A DNA stretch of 64,000 nucleotides from Akkermansia sp. (GCA_017517385.1 JAFWZG010000040.1:1-64000); one strand, 5' to 3'. Positions 24,789 to 33,074 are shown, numbered from the stretch's first letter. The notes: generated from the letters alone by a model not told the origin. A program made the numbers and translations.

Positions 24789-25610
24789 TTACTTTTTACC
24801 GGCAATACCCATGGTATAGCCATTGTACTCACGCATGTTGTACAGGGGCTGCCCTTCGGGCACAGCATAACCGATGTTCTTGCGAATCTGCAGGAAGTCA
24901 GCGATACCGGCTTCATCCACCTGATTCAGGCCGCCACCGTGCATATCAGCAAAGAGCACCATCTTGCAGTAAGCATCCGCATTTTCCATGAACCACTCAG
25001 CCTCCTCAATGTGACGAGCGCCGGTAATCACACCGTGATTCTCCATGAATACCACCGTGCTCTGGTGGCAGGCCTTTGCTACGGCCTCAGCTGTCTCAGG
25101 AGAGCCGGGAGTACCGTAAGGTGCGAGCGGAATGTGGCCGAGGAAGATATCAGCCTCCGGGTTGATGCCGTTCGGCGGCACCTTACCAGCGAAGAGGAAA
25201 GCATTACAGCACGGGGGATGTGCATGGATGCAGGCATTCACACCCACCTCTTTCATCATAGCGATGTGGGTCTTAACCTCGCTGGTAGCGGGGCGGTAAC
25301 CGCAGAGCTGCCCGGCGTTCATATCCACCATGCAGATGTCATCCACCGTCATGAAGCCCTTGGAGCAGAGAGTCGGGGAGCAGAGCACGAGGTCTTTAGC
25401 CACGCGCACGGAAAGGTTACCACCATTGCCGTCCACATACTCACGGTTCCACAGGCGGCGGCCCATATCTACCATGCGCTCCTTAATCACGAGGATTTCG
25501 GGGCTGTTGAAGAAGGCATCGATTTCTTCACGCGTCTGCGGATCGTAGTTCTCCCAGGGAAAAATGCGGTCAGGCAGCGCCGGCTTAATATAAAGTTCGG
25601 GATTTGCCAT
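24789..25610 (-). CDS. Class II aldolase (fuculose/rhamnulose-phosphate aldolase-like)
   Basis: This 273-aa protein belongs to the zinc-dependent class II aldolase/adducin family. It has GNGGNLSVRV near the N-terminus, the zinc-binding ACIHAHPPCCNAFL and the third zinc His in FMENHGVI. Such enzymes cleave L-fuculose-1-phosphate or L-rhamnulose-1-phosphate to DHAP and lactaldehyde. L-fucose and L-rhamnose use would fit mucin or plant glycan degradation. No kinase or isomerase gene is adjacent, so the substrate is not fixed by context. Its own promoter is at 25623-25650. The leader has GAAGGG, weakly like a Shine-Dalgarno sequence. Confidence 0.85.
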   Translation of the reverse strand: MANPELYIKPALPDRIFPWENYDPQTREEIDAFFNSPEILVIKERMVDMGRRLWNREYVDGNGGNLSVRVAKDLVLCSPTLCSKGFMTVDDICMVDMNAGQLCGYRPATSEVKTHIAMMKEVGVNACIHAHPPCCNAFLFAGKVPPNGINPEADIFLGHIPLAPYGTPGSPETAEAVAKACHQSTVVFMENHGVITGARHIEEAEWFMENADAYCKMVLFADMHGGGLNQVDEAGIADFLQIRKNIGYAVPEGQPLYNMREYNGYTMGIAGKK

Positions 25611-25622
25611 ATGTTACCCTTC

Positions 25623-25650
25623 TTTTAACAGACACAAGCTCATGAGTCAA
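25623..25650 (-). promoter_or_regulatory. Promoter of the class II aldolase gene
   Basis: Minus strand TTGACT (25650-25645), 16-nt spacer, TTAAAA (25628-25623). Leader is about 7 nt. Confidence 0.5.
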
Positions 25651-25691
25651 GAAAAAAGCATCATTCCCTGCCCTCACTTTCCAATTTCTCG

Positions 25692-25739
25692 AAAAAAGGC
25701 CGACTCCGAAAAATACGTCTAAAAAGCTCTTATTCGGAG
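25692..25739 (-). terminator. Possible terminator of the five-gene PH-like operon
   Basis: Minus strand CTCCGAA (25739-25733) pairs with TTCGGAG (25710-25704), followed by TCGGCC and six T. It overlaps the last stop codon. Confidence 0.45.
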
Positions 25740-26482
25740 CGTTCAGAAACCTCAGGCGAAAGTTGTTGCTTCAGCTGCTGAGTTTTTCGTTGACGGCGCC
25801 ACCAGCGCAGTATCACCTCCGCACCAATAGCCGGCAATACAGCCAGCAGAACTTCTCCCATCTCAATGAGTCCCCACAGCCCAAGAACAACAAACAGCCC
25901 ACCCATCCACGGCGTACAGCCATCAGGCGGGTCCACCTCCGGCGCCGGAATATCAGCCGGCAAGGAGCCCAGCCGAGAGGCCATTGCTTCCACCACACTC
26001 ATCACCTCCGGCACATTCATAAACCCGCTCGGATCAGTGTACCACCCTCCCTGGTCAGAGCCAAAACTATACCCCAGCACCACATCACCGCTGCCATCCG
26101 CGCGCACAATTACGGCCTTTATCATTCCCGGGTCTCTATCATAAGAAAACACTTGTTTGCCGCTCTTCACAATGACCGCCCGCTGCGAGGTCAGCAGATA
26201 GAAGTGCCGATTGCGAGCTCTCAGATAACGCCAGAACCAGATAACCGCGGTCAGCCCAAAAACCAGCCCACAGAGCAAATCCACCCAAACTGACACATCA
26301 ACTGATAGGAAGGCCAAAACAACCAACATCAGAAAGCCAAGAATCAAGGCTTCCGCTAACCGCTCTCTATCCAGCAAACGCACACGCGGACGAACTAACA
26401 TCTGCAGCTCCTCGCCCTCGCGCAACACCTGCTGCATCTCCCGTCGCTCTGAGCGACTCAGTCCTGACAATGATTCATTCAT
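25730..26482 (-). CDS. Tandem membrane protein 5 of 5 (PH-like domain family)
   Basis: This 250-aa protein has the array plan: an N-terminal charged helix (LSRSERREMQQVLREGEELQML), two membrane helices (about 44-64 and 68-85), then a beta-rich PH-like domain (about 90-160) with FYLLTSQRAVIVKSG and AVIVRADGSGDVVLGYSFG, and GFMNVPEVMSVVEAM. It closes with one or two C-terminal membrane helices (about 190-230) and a Gln-rich tail. The start overlaps the preceding paralogue by ATGA. The best guess is a bacterial PH (bPH/DUF304-like) membrane protein, by pattern only. No catalytic motif is visible. Confidence 0.75.
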   Translation of the reverse strand: MNESLSGLSRSERREMQQVLREGEELQMLVRPRVRLLDRERLAEALILGFLMLVVLAFLSVDVSVWVDLLCGLVFGLTAVIWFWRYLRARNRHFYLLTSQRAVIVKSGKQVFSYDRDPGMIKAVIVRADGSGDVVLGYSFGSDQGGWYTDPSGFMNVPEVMSVVEAMASRLGSLPADIPAPEVDPPDGCTPWMGGLFVVLGLWGLIEMGEVLLAVLPAIGAEVILRWWRRQRKTQQLKQQLSPEVSERSE

Positions 26483-27372
26483 GATGATTTTTTCGGTATT
26501 ACTCCTGCGGCAATCATACTGGCACCAACAAGGAAAAACATTGTGCTGAACAGCGTGAAGCCCATCCCGGCACGCACATTTCTTTCCTCCCGTATAACCC
26601 CGGGCGAATGACGATAATAGGTATAGCTCACCATCACTTGGCGATCATCACGCAAATAGCTCACCCCCATCAAAAGCAACAGGTAAGCAACAGCACAACC
26701 GGCACACCCCATCCACATCATCATCTCACGAGCTACAGTATACGCGCGGGGGCGCCCCTTCCTATCCAGCGGTAGAGGCTGCACGCCCTCAACCGCGGGC
26801 AAATCTTCCCCCTCTGGCACGGCTGCCACCTGCTCCGCTATTATTTGCGCCACTCTCTCAGGCTGTGGCACCATGATGAATCCCACAGGCCGCACCGGCT
26901 TGTACACGTGAATTCCGGGCTGCCAGCCACGCTCCCACGCAAATATAACATCGCCATACCCATCAGCGCGAGACTCCACCTTCAGCACAAGATTCTCACC
27001 CAGCGGAAAACTCACCGTACGCAGACGCCGGAAAAGGGAGTTCTCCATCACCACAGCCCGCCGATTCGTAAGCAGATACCGCGTGCTACCCATACGCAGC
27101 CGCTGCCACAGCGGAGAAATAAGCAGCACAATGGCTACCAGCCAAAAGGGAAGACCGAATAACAGGATCACCCAGCAATCGCCACCCAGCACAACCGCAG
27201 CATGCACCAACGGGCAGGCCAACATGAAGCCAGGTATCAACTGCGCAGCGGTCTGAGCACCACTCAGGCCAATGCGAGGGGACGCCAGCATCACCACCTG
27301 CTCACCCTCGTGCAGCACCGAGCGCACCTGAGCGGTCTCCTGTTCTGTCAATCCTGTGGCTGTAGCGCTCAT
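26479..27372 (-). CDS. Tandem membrane protein 4 of 5 (PH-like domain family)
   Basis: This 297-aa protein shares the array plan: a charged N-terminus (LTEQETAQVRSVLHEGEQVVML), two membrane helices (about 45-85), and a PH-like domain with TRYLLTNRRAVVMEN, ESRADGYGDVIFAWERGW and GFIMVPQPERVAQII, then QVAAVPEGEDLP. Its C-terminal part has a membrane helix (about 220-240), a short loop and another helix (about 268-292). This looks like a shortened form of the DUF3592-type end of the next paralogue. Both ends overlap neighbours by ATGA, so translation is coupled in series. Confidence 0.75.
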   Translation of the reverse strand: MSATATGLTEQETAQVRSVLHEGEQVVMLASPRIGLSGAQTAAQLIPGFMLACPLVHAAVVLGGDCWVILLFGLPFWLVAIVLLISPLWQRLRMGSTRYLLTNRRAVVMENSLFRRLRTVSFPLGENLVLKVESRADGYGDVIFAWERGWQPGIHVYKPVRPVGFIMVPQPERVAQIIAEQVAAVPEGEDLPAVEGVQPLPLDRKGRPRAYTVAREMMMWMGCAGCAVAYLLLLMGVSYLRDDRQVMVSYTYYRHSPGVIREERNVRAGMGFTLFSTMFFLVGASMIAAGVIPKKSS

Positions 27373-28460
27373 TTCGTATTCGATTTTGCTCGATAAGTGA
27401 TATAGACTAGCCCACAGCCTATCATCACAAAAATACCCCCACCTAATGTAAACGACATACCGGGGCTCATTCCATCTTCCAAGACACGCAGAGTCTCCGA
27501 ATCTGGCAAATAAATAATCGAAATATCAGAACCAATGGCGTAATTATCCGTGTTGATGTGATAGTCTATCGTATGAGATTCCCCATCCGCATCCGTAAAA
27601 CGCAGCGTAGGGTAATACAACGTCGATGAATGGCGCCCACCGCTTGACTCCTTCCGCACACTCAGCACGGTAGCATCCGTACGCACCCCCTCTTTCTCCA
27701 GCAGCCTCTCGGTATTCAGCATTACTAGCCCAATCACTACAAAAATGGATGCAAACAAAGCAAAAACAACCCCAAAAGCCATGGGCGGCGCGTTATCTGC
27801 TCGTTTCTGCCAAGGCTGATTGGAAAGAGGTGTGCCCCAAGCGTCCAGACGGGGTGCAGGAGAGCTCAGCTCAGATGGACGGAAAGCGAAAGGCGCTTTA
27901 TCCTCCGGCACGGCAGCCACCTGCTCTTCCACCAGGCGGCGCACTTCTTCATGCTGCGGCACCGATAGGAAGCCCACAGGATGCGGCGAGACTCTCGGGC
28001 GCTTTGTAAAACTCCTGCGAATCTCATAGTCAAAAATAATGCTCCCCAAATCACCTTCCTTCGTCACCTTTTTGATAAGCCCGGGGTACAGAGGCCAGCA
28101 CACACAGCGATTCCGCCACAGCCCCACCGGCTCAAACACTACCGCCCGTTTATCCGTCAGCACATACAGCGTGCGCTCCATGCGCCGGCGGTGCCGCCAT
28201 GGCGCACTCAGTAACATGAGCGCAAAAATCCAGCCGGGCAGAAAAAACAATACCGCCACCCACCACTGAGAACCAAATCCATGCGCCATATAGCCGCAAA
28301 GGCCTGCCAGCACCAGCCCGGGAAACACTCTACCAAAAGCCTCCAAGGGATTCATCTTTGCCCGTGGCTTAGCCACAAGCACAGTACGCTCATCCTCCTT
28401 CAGCACAGTGCGCAGGCGTTCAGAGTCCTGCGGACTAAGGCCCCATTCATCTTCCATCAT
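27369..28460 (-). CDS. Tandem membrane protein 3 of 5 (PH-like domain plus DUF3592-like tail)
   Basis: 363 aa from the ATG at 28460, which gives an ATGA overlap with the upstream paralogue. The N-terminal half matches the array plan: RLRTVLKEDERTVLVAKPRAK, two helices, RTLYVLTDKRAVVFEP, GSIIFDYE and GFLSVPQHEEVRRLVEEQVAAVPE. The longer C-terminal half (about 225-355) has a membrane helix, then ATVLSVRKESS...YYPTLRFTDADGESHTI...IGSDISIIYLPDSE, and a last membrane helix, which is the DUF3592 pattern. It is the only member with a complete DUF3592-like domain. Function unknown. Confidence 0.76.
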   Translation of the reverse strand: MMEDEWGLSPQDSERLRTVLKEDERTVLVAKPRAKMNPLEAFGRVFPGLVLAGLCGYMAHGFGSQWWVAVLFFLPGWIFALMLLSAPWRHRRRMERTLYVLTDKRAVVFEPVGLWRNRCVCWPLYPGLIKKVTKEGDLGSIIFDYEIRRSFTKRPRVSPHPVGFLSVPQHEEVRRLVEEQVAAVPEDKAPFAFRPSELSSPAPRLDAWGTPLSNQPWQKRADNAPPMAFGVVFALFASIFVVIGLVMLNTERLLEKEGVRTDATVLSVRKESSGGRHSSTLYYPTLRFTDADGESHTIDYHINTDNYAIGSDISIIYLPDSETLRVLEDGMSPGMSFTLGGGIFVMIGCGLVYITYRAKSNTK

Positions 28461-29035
28461 TGGCGACACCCTTCCCTTTTCACAGTTTCTTCCAGCACGG
28501 CCTGCACGTATTTGACTTGGGGTATATCAATAAGCCCAAACTGCTTCGCCACGCGTTCCTCGCGGGCGCCATCATTATACTCGTCCCGGCCATAATCGAA
28601 CACAATGTTTCCATATCCATCCGGCAACACGCCGACCTCCTGAATCATGCCCTCGCGCAGCGCGTACGCGCGCGTGCGATAAAATAACAGCCACTTCGGC
28701 TCACGCACTAGTACGCGGCGGGCGCTTATCACATACAGCGTCCTCCGGCGGTCCCATTCAGTAAGCTGTAAACGAAAGACCGCGAAAAACCCTATCAACC
28801 ACCACGGCAGCATCAAAAGCCCACCGCGGGCATCATTCTCCATCATCCCCACAGTCGCGCCCAGACAAATGAGCAGCCACACGCAGCCCACCACACGCTC
28901 AAAGGTAAACGCCCCGGGCTCTAGCTCCGTACGCGGCCGCAGCATGAGGCGCACCTCCTCATCTGCGCCCAGCTGCTGAGCCAGCCACTCACGCTCCTTC
29001 TCGCTCAGCGTGATATCTTCCGAATGCCCAATCAT
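28457..29035 (-). CDS. Tandem membrane protein 2 of 5 (PH-like domain family, short form)
   Basis: 192 aa from the ATG at 29035. A longer upstream frame is rejected because this start restores the array's ATGA overlap and the family N-terminus. It has LSEKEREWLAQQLGADEEVRLMLRPRTE, two membrane helices (about 45-85), RRTLYVISARRVLVREPKW, GVLPDGYGNIVFDYGRDEY and GLIDIPQVKYVQAVLEE. It ends there, without the C-terminal membrane segments of the other four. This is the minimal unit of the family and may be the closest to the ancestral domain set. Confidence 0.74.
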   Translation of the reverse strand: MIGHSEDITLSEKEREWLAQQLGADEEVRLMLRPRTELEPGAFTFERVVGCVWLLICLGATVGMMENDARGGLLMLPWWLIGFFAVFRLQLTEWDRRRTLYVISARRVLVREPKWLLFYRTRAYALREGMIQEVGVLPDGYGNIVFDYGRDEYNDGAREERVAKQFGLIDIPQVKYVQAVLEETVKREGCRQ

Positions 29036-29850
29036 GCCTGTACGGATTGCCTGTGCTTTTTCCACCATTTGATAACCACTGAGAGCCCAACACCCCCGGC
29101 GAAAGCAGCCATCACATACTTGAACAACTCTCCGGTACACAGCTCACCTGAATACCACCGGTACGCGCCATACAGCACATGAGCCACGCCGGCAATAAAG
29201 AAAATCAGCCCCACCACCAGCTCCACATAGCTGGGGCGATCCGGAGACTCACTTCCGGGCTCCTCCTGCTCCGGAGCCGGAGGAAGCAGCGAGCGCAACA
29301 TTTCCAGCACCCGCTCCATCTGCGGAACGGCCAGAAACCCCTTCGGCACATAATAGATACCATTCTTGGAGCGCCGCTCCTCGTATCCAAACACAATATC
29401 ACCGCTACCATCCGCGCGGGGCACCACCTCTTTTATCAAATCACTCACCAGCACATACCCCTTCAGCGTACGCTTGCGCCTCCAAGTGGAAGGTTTCAGC
29501 ACCACAGCGCGTGTATTAGTCAGCACGTACACAGTGCGGCGCTCTAAGCTCTGCTCCCACCACGGGCTCACCGCAAGGCCTATTCCCACCAGCCAAAATG
29601 GCAGCAGAAACAATGGAAAAAACAACATCTGCGGTTCGTTCTCCACATCCGCAAGCATCTCCGGCAATGCAGTCACGCTGGCAAAGCCAATGAAACTCAA
29701 CCATACGGCGGCAAAAATAAGGCGGCCCACATACTCAGCCTTCCACCGCACCAGCGGCTTGCACACAAGCAGCAGCTCCTCGTCTTCCTGCACCACGCTT
29801 TCCACCCACTCGCGGTCTTGCAACTCCAGCTCAGTATCAGTCAGTTTCAT
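29032..29850 (-). CDS. Tandem membrane protein 1 of 5 (PH-like domain family)
   Basis: This 272-aa protein is the promoter-proximal member. It has an N-terminal helix (LELQDREWVESVVQEDEELLLV), two membrane helices (about 42-62 and 75-95), the signature RRTVYVLTNTRAVVLKPS, VVPRADGSGDIVFGYEERR and GFLAVPQMERVLEML. A Glu/Pro-rich linker and two C-terminal membrane helices (about 215-235 and 248-264) follow. Its promoter at 29871-29899 is divergent from that of two secreted repeat proteins. The basic VRWKAEYVGR at the start of the first helix suggests an inside-positive orientation, with the PH-like domain in the cytoplasm (inference). Confidence 0.75.
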   Translation of the reverse strand: MKLTDTELELQDREWVESVVQEDEELLLVCKPLVRWKAEYVGRLIFAAVWLSFIGFASVTALPEMLADVENEPQMLFFPLFLLPFWLVGIGLAVSPWWEQSLERRTVYVLTNTRAVVLKPSTWRRKRTLKGYVLVSDLIKEVVPRADGSGDIVFGYEERRSKNGIYYVPKGFLAVPQMERVLEMLRSLLPPAPEQEEPGSESPDRPSYVELVVGLIFFIAGVAHVLYGAYRWYSGELCTGELFKYVMAAFAGGVGLSVVIKWWKKHRQSVQA

Positions 29851-29870
29851 TATTGCGGTTCGTTGGGAGC

Positions 29871-29899
29871 ATTTTAGCAGAGAATATGCGCCCTGACAA
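29871..29899 (-). promoter_or_regulatory. Promoter of the five-gene PH-like operon
   Basis: Minus strand TTGTCA (29899-29894), 17-nt spacer, TAAAAT (29876-29871). Leader is about 14 nt. It is back to back with the plus-strand promoter, the -35 boxes about 10 nt apart. Confidence 0.65.
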
Positions 29900-29909
29900 G
29901 ATTTTTCAC

Positions 29910-29938
29910 TTGCAGAAGCCGCTCAATTAGCGTATAAG
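29910..29938 (+). promoter_or_regulatory. Promoter of the Tyr-Tyr repeat protein genes
   Basis: TTGCAG (29910-29915), 17-nt spacer, TATAAG (29933-29938). Leader is about 20 nt to the ATG at 29965. Confidence 0.65.
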
Positions 29939-29964
29939 AGAAGCATAAAAGTCACTCTCCCCTC

Positions 29965-30375
29965 ATGAAGTCCGCACTCATCATTCTCCTGTCCACCCTC
30001 ACCGCTCTCAGCACCATGGCAGATTCCTTCTACGGCGTCAATTCCGTTCGCATCGGTCGTTCATCTACGGATCGCAACGGGCGCACCCGCTACTATGGCC
30101 AGAATGGTGCCGCCATCGGGCATTCAGAAAGGGACGGTAATTACACCAAATATTACGGGGCCAATGGCTCCTATCAGGGCCGCTCCCAGCGCAATGGAAA
30201 CGAAACGCGTTACTACGGCGCAAACGGGGCCTACCAAGGCCGCGCTGTTCGCAGCGGAAACGAAACTCGCTATTACGCAGCTAATGGCTCCTATCAGGGC
30301 CGAGCTGTCCGCAGCGGTAACGAAAGCGTCTATTACGACGCCTCCGGCCGCCGCACCGGCACAAGAAAACATTGA
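29965..30375 (+). CDS. Secreted Tyr-Tyr repeat protein A
   Basis: This 136-aa protein has a signal peptide (MKSALIILLSTLTALSTMA) and a mature part made of five to six units of about 20 residues, with consensus R(S/N)GNETRYYGANGSYQGRAV. Each unit carries a YY or KYY pair, a Gly/Ser turn and Arg. There are no Cys and no membrane segment after the signal. The pattern suggests a beta-hairpin or beta-solenoid repeat, surface-exposed or periplasmic. It shares its plan with the next gene, 33 nt downstream, so the two are a duplicated pair in one transcript. Similar short YY-repeat proteins occur in other bacteria without known function. Confidence 0.75.
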   Translation: MKSALIILLSTLTALSTMADSFYGVNSVRIGRSSTDRNGRTRYYGQNGAAIGHSERDGNYTKYYGANGSYQGRSQRNGNETRYYGANGAYQGRAVRSGNETRYYAANGSYQGRAVRSGNESVYYDASGRRTGTRKH

Positions 30376-30408
30376 TACAGAAAAAAACACATCACCCCCA
30401 ATCCCATT

Positions 30409-30819
30409 ATGAAATACGCACTCATCCTCATGGCAGCCCTTATGGCCATCCCCGCCGCACAAGCAGACCGCTTTTATGGCCCCAATGGTTCAAACGTAGG
30501 CCGCACCGAACGTAGTGGTAACACCACCCGCTATTATGACCGCTCCGGTTCCTATATCGGCAGCGCTCAGCACGACAGCAATGGCAACACCCGCTATTAT
30601 GACCGCTCCGGTTCCTATGTTGGGAGCTCCAGCCGCAGTGGTGACACCACCCGCTATTACGACCGCACCGGCTCTTACTCCGGCAGCGCCAGCCGCAGCG
30701 GTAACACCACCCGCTATTATGACCGCTCCGGTTCATACTCCGGCAGCGCCACAGAAAGCGGCAACGACACCAGATATTATAACCGAAACGGCTCTTACGC
30801 CGGCTCCAGAAGCAGATAA
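30409..30819 (+). CDS. Secreted Tyr-Tyr repeat protein B
   Basis: This 136-aa paralogue of the preceding gene has its own signal peptide (MKYALILMAALMAIPAAQA) and five highly regular units of about 20 residues, consensus RSGNTTRYYDRSGSYxGSAS. Here the central triplet is YYD and the turn SGSY, whereas protein A has YYG and NGxY. The DNA repeats are nearly identical, so unit number could vary by slippage or recombination. The mature protein is very rich in Ser, Arg, Tyr and Gly, and lacks Cys and Trp. Function unknown; an extracellular or envelope structural role is possible. Confidence 0.75.
   Translation: MKYALILMAALMAIPAAQADRFYGPNGSNVGRTERSGNTTRYYDRSGSYIGSAQHDSNGNTRYYDRSGSYVGSSSRSGDTTRYYDRTGSYSGSASRSGNTTRYYDRSGSYSGSATESGNDTRYYNRNGSYAGSRSR
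30515..30800 (+). repeat. Tandem coding repeats, about 60-63 nt per unit
   Basis: Five in-frame units share CACCCGCTATTATGACCGCT plus a following CCGGTTC. They are the most uniform in the first four and degenerate in the last. They encode the YYDRSGSY units of repeat protein B. Confidence 0.75.
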
Positions 30820-30863
30820 TTTCACTTTTTTTGAAAAAAATCACATTTTTTACAAAAAAAGGC

Positions 30864-30892
30864 TTGCATTCTCCTTTTCTTTCATGTATACT
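30864..30892 (+). promoter_or_regulatory. Promoter of tRNA-Leu(AAG)
   Basis: TTGCAT (30864-30869), 17-nt spacer, TATACT (30887-30892). Confidence 0.8.
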
Positions 30893-30919
30893 TGCGGCGC
30901 ACCAAGTGCAAAACCCAAT

Positions 30920-31001
<82 letters not shown>

Positions 31002-31003
31002 GC

Positions 31004-31043
31004 AAAAAAAGGTTACGTGAACAGCGTAACCTTTTTTGTTTTT
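31004..31043 (+). terminator. Terminator of tRNA-Leu(AAG)
   Basis: GGTTACG pairs with CGTAACC, extended by A7/T6 arms, then GTTTTTAT. Confidence 0.9.
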
Positions 31044-31088
31044 ATACAGCAAACCTAAATCTTTTTGTTAAAAAGGCATAACTCCCAC

Positions 31089-31117
31089 TTGACATCTACT
31101 CTTGAACATAGTACTAT
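31089..31117 (+). promoter_or_regulatory. Promoter of the exported helical protein, near-leaderless
   Basis: Consensus TTGACA (31089-31094), 17-nt spacer, TACTAT (31112-31117). The predicted TSS near 31124 is 3 nt before the ATG at 31127. Confidence 0.75.
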
Positions 31118-31126
31118 AAATGAGTT

Positions 31127-32068
31127 ATGAGACGAAAGCTGATTACCCTCCTGTTTGCATTCGGACTACTGATGAGCGCTGTAGCACAAGCCACGGACGG
31201 AGTGGCGTTCATCATAGAACCCGGTTCATCCGTCAAACCCGGTAATATATCTTACCCTGCCCCCTCTCCGGAAGTACTGGAAGCAGCCGAGCAAACAGCA
31301 GAACAGGCAAAAAACCAGCTTCAGATGGGCGTCATTGACAAAGATGAAGAGCTGCAAGCCCAACTGGCATACCAGCGTCTGCTCCTGGCAAGGGGCAATC
31401 AACCCCCCCAGCAACTCCAAGAAGTGTACAATCGCATTGTGGAGCTAAGCCGAGAACGAGAGGAGCTGATAACAGCCAGACACCGAGCAGGAGCGGCCAC
31501 GGATATGGCTCTGCACACCGCGCAAGCACAGGCCGCTTGGGCTCAGGCCGAGGCTGTTCATAACTCAACCCCGGCTGAATACACCCGCCAACTGCAAACC
31601 GCCCAGCGCGCTCTCACCACACTGGTGCAATGCTGCGAGAACAGTTACAGGAACGGTCTCGCCGGCATCGAAGAGAAAATGGTAGCTAATATCGCTTTGG
31701 CTGAAGTCTGCTTGGCCCTGCACTACCGCAGCGCTGAACGCCGACAGGCCGCCGCCCATGCTCAGGAAGCATACGATAAGCTTGCCGCACTATATGCAGA
31801 CCGCGCCCGTGAAGGGTTGGGCTCCCGGAAAAAAGAAGCGGAAGCTAACGCTGCAGCCGCCCTTTTCCGCCGTGAATGCGCCCGGCATATCAGCCGGAAT
31901 CGCAGCGAAGTCCGCCGCGCCCAGTCACAGCTCTGCGCAGCCCTTACCGCGGCTCAGGAGCAATGCACCCGCAACGTGGCGAACGGCCTGAGCACCGTTG
32001 ATGAGCTCAACGCCATCTCAGCCCGCCTCGCAGCAGAAAACGCCCGTCTGCGCCGCATAAGCAGATAA
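31127..32068 (+). CDS. Exported alpha-helical protein, unknown function
   Basis: This 313-aa protein has a signal peptide (about 1-22, ending SAVAQA) and a mature part that is nearly all helix, rich in Ala, Gln, Glu and Arg. The pattern is of repeated long coiled coils (EAAEQTAEQAKNQLQMGVIDKDEELQAQLAYQRLLLARG). The arrangement, with repeated MGVID / NGLAG / EGLG / NGLST turns after long helices, recalls the hairpins of TolC-type outer-membrane factors. No barrel strands are evident, so a full TolC is unlikely. It contains a few Cys (CC in VQCCENS). It is monocistronic with a strong promoter. A periplasmic adaptor or structural protein is a guess. Confidence 0.72.
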   Translation: MRRKLITLLFAFGLLMSAVAQATDGVAFIIEPGSSVKPGNISYPAPSPEVLEAAEQTAEQAKNQLQMGVIDKDEELQAQLAYQRLLLARGNQPPQQLQEVYNRIVELSREREELITARHRAGAATDMALHTAQAQAAWAQAEAVHNSTPAEYTRQLQTAQRALTTLVQCCENSYRNGLAGIEEKMVANIALAEVCLALHYRSAERRQAAAHAQEAYDKLAALYADRAREGLGSRKKEAEANAAAALFRRECARHISRNRSEVRRAQSQLCAALTAAQEQCTRNVANGLSTVDELNAISARLAAENARLRRISR

Positions 32069-32081
32069 ATTACCTCACCGC

Positions 32082-33074
32082 CTATTCCGGCAAGCGGAGA
32101 GTAAAAGGCTCCAAGCCGCTGGCAAGAGGCGGAGGCGCTCCATTCAGGTAGCTAAGCACCTTGTAAATGAGCAGTGAAGTCTTATTGCTGTACTGAGGGT
32201 CAGCCGTGAGAAGATAACTCATCAGCACCCAAGAAGGAGTGAGTGCATTCTTATATTGCTCAGCCTGCAAGTGGAATGAGCGCAAGCCCTGAGCATAAAG
32301 GGCTGCAAGCTCCGCACGAGATAAGGTATTTCCCTGAGTACCAACGGGCGCCAGCAAAGCCGCCATCAGCTCGCTACGGCGCACCTTGTAATTAAAATCA
32401 TACGGGCGCATGCGCATCTGTGCCAGCAGAAGCAGCAGCTCACTATGTGCCGAGCGGCTTCCGCGGCGGCACAAGTCATTCACCACCACCATGCAGCGCT
32501 CCGGGGCCTTCAACGCCTGCACCACATCAGCCCGGCGCAGACTACCGGGGTACAGCTGTACCCTGTCATATACCTCCAGCAGGCGGTTATAAAAATCAGC
32601 ATCCGGTTCACCCTCCTCCACCACAGAGCGGTTCATGTGAGCAATAAGCGGTAGACGGGGGAACTGCCTGCGCAGCACAAAAGCCACGCGGTCATCCGCC
32701 ACAGCGGCACAGTTCAGACCGGTGGGGTTATGGCGCAGCAATTCATCCACAAGGAAAAGACCGAAACCATCCTCCAGCATGCCCTTTGCCACGAAGGGAT
32801 TATCAAAATTCAGGCAGACAGGCAGCTTCTGAGCATCCGTCAGCCCAAGCAGGCGCAGATAAGCGGTCGGCGTAGTCATAGCGCGCTGCGCCGCCCAATC
32901 CACAGTCCATGCGCAGGCCGGCGTAACATGTAGGCAACTCAGGCTGCGGATGCCCTGCATCTCCTTAGCGATGCCTTCACTGAGCTGCAGCATGGTATGG
33001 CCGTGCAACAGCCCGCCGCCTATACTCCAGGAGGCTTTGGGCAAGTAATCTTGTGTGAGAAAATCAGTATTCAT
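32082..33074 (-). CDS. U32-like protein, degenerate paralogue
   Basis: This 330-aa protein aligns by eye with the gene upstream: the same order of LLHGHTMLQLSEG, the PVCLNFDNPFVAKGML segment, EVYDRVQLYPGSLRRADVV, VVVNDLCRRGSRSAHSE, and LAALYAQGLRSFHLQAEQYKNAL. Its partner has NEYCMRNCPMR and FKLQGR at the last two positions, so this copy has lost the Cys pair and the Gly-Arg. It overlaps the partner by ATGA. The U32 family forms TIM barrels and several members (UbiU/UbiV, TrhP, RlhA) act with Fe-S in hydroxylation. This copy could be a non-catalytic partner. Confidence 0.65.
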   Translation of the reverse strand: MNTDFLTQDYLPKASWSIGGGLLHGHTMLQLSEGIAKEMQGIRSLSCLHVTPACAWTVDWAAQRAMTTPTAYLRLLGLTDAQKLPVCLNFDNPFVAKGMLEDGFGLFLVDELLRHNPTGLNCAAVADDRVAFVLRRQFPRLPLIAHMNRSVVEEGEPDADFYNRLLEVYDRVQLYPGSLRRADVVQALKAPERCMVVVNDLCRRGSRSAHSELLLLLAQMRMRPYDFNYKVRRSELMAALLAPVGTQGNTLSRAELAALYAQGLRSFHLQAEQYKNALTPSWVLMSYLLTADPQYSNKTSLLIYKVLSYLNGAPPPLASGLEPFTLRLPE

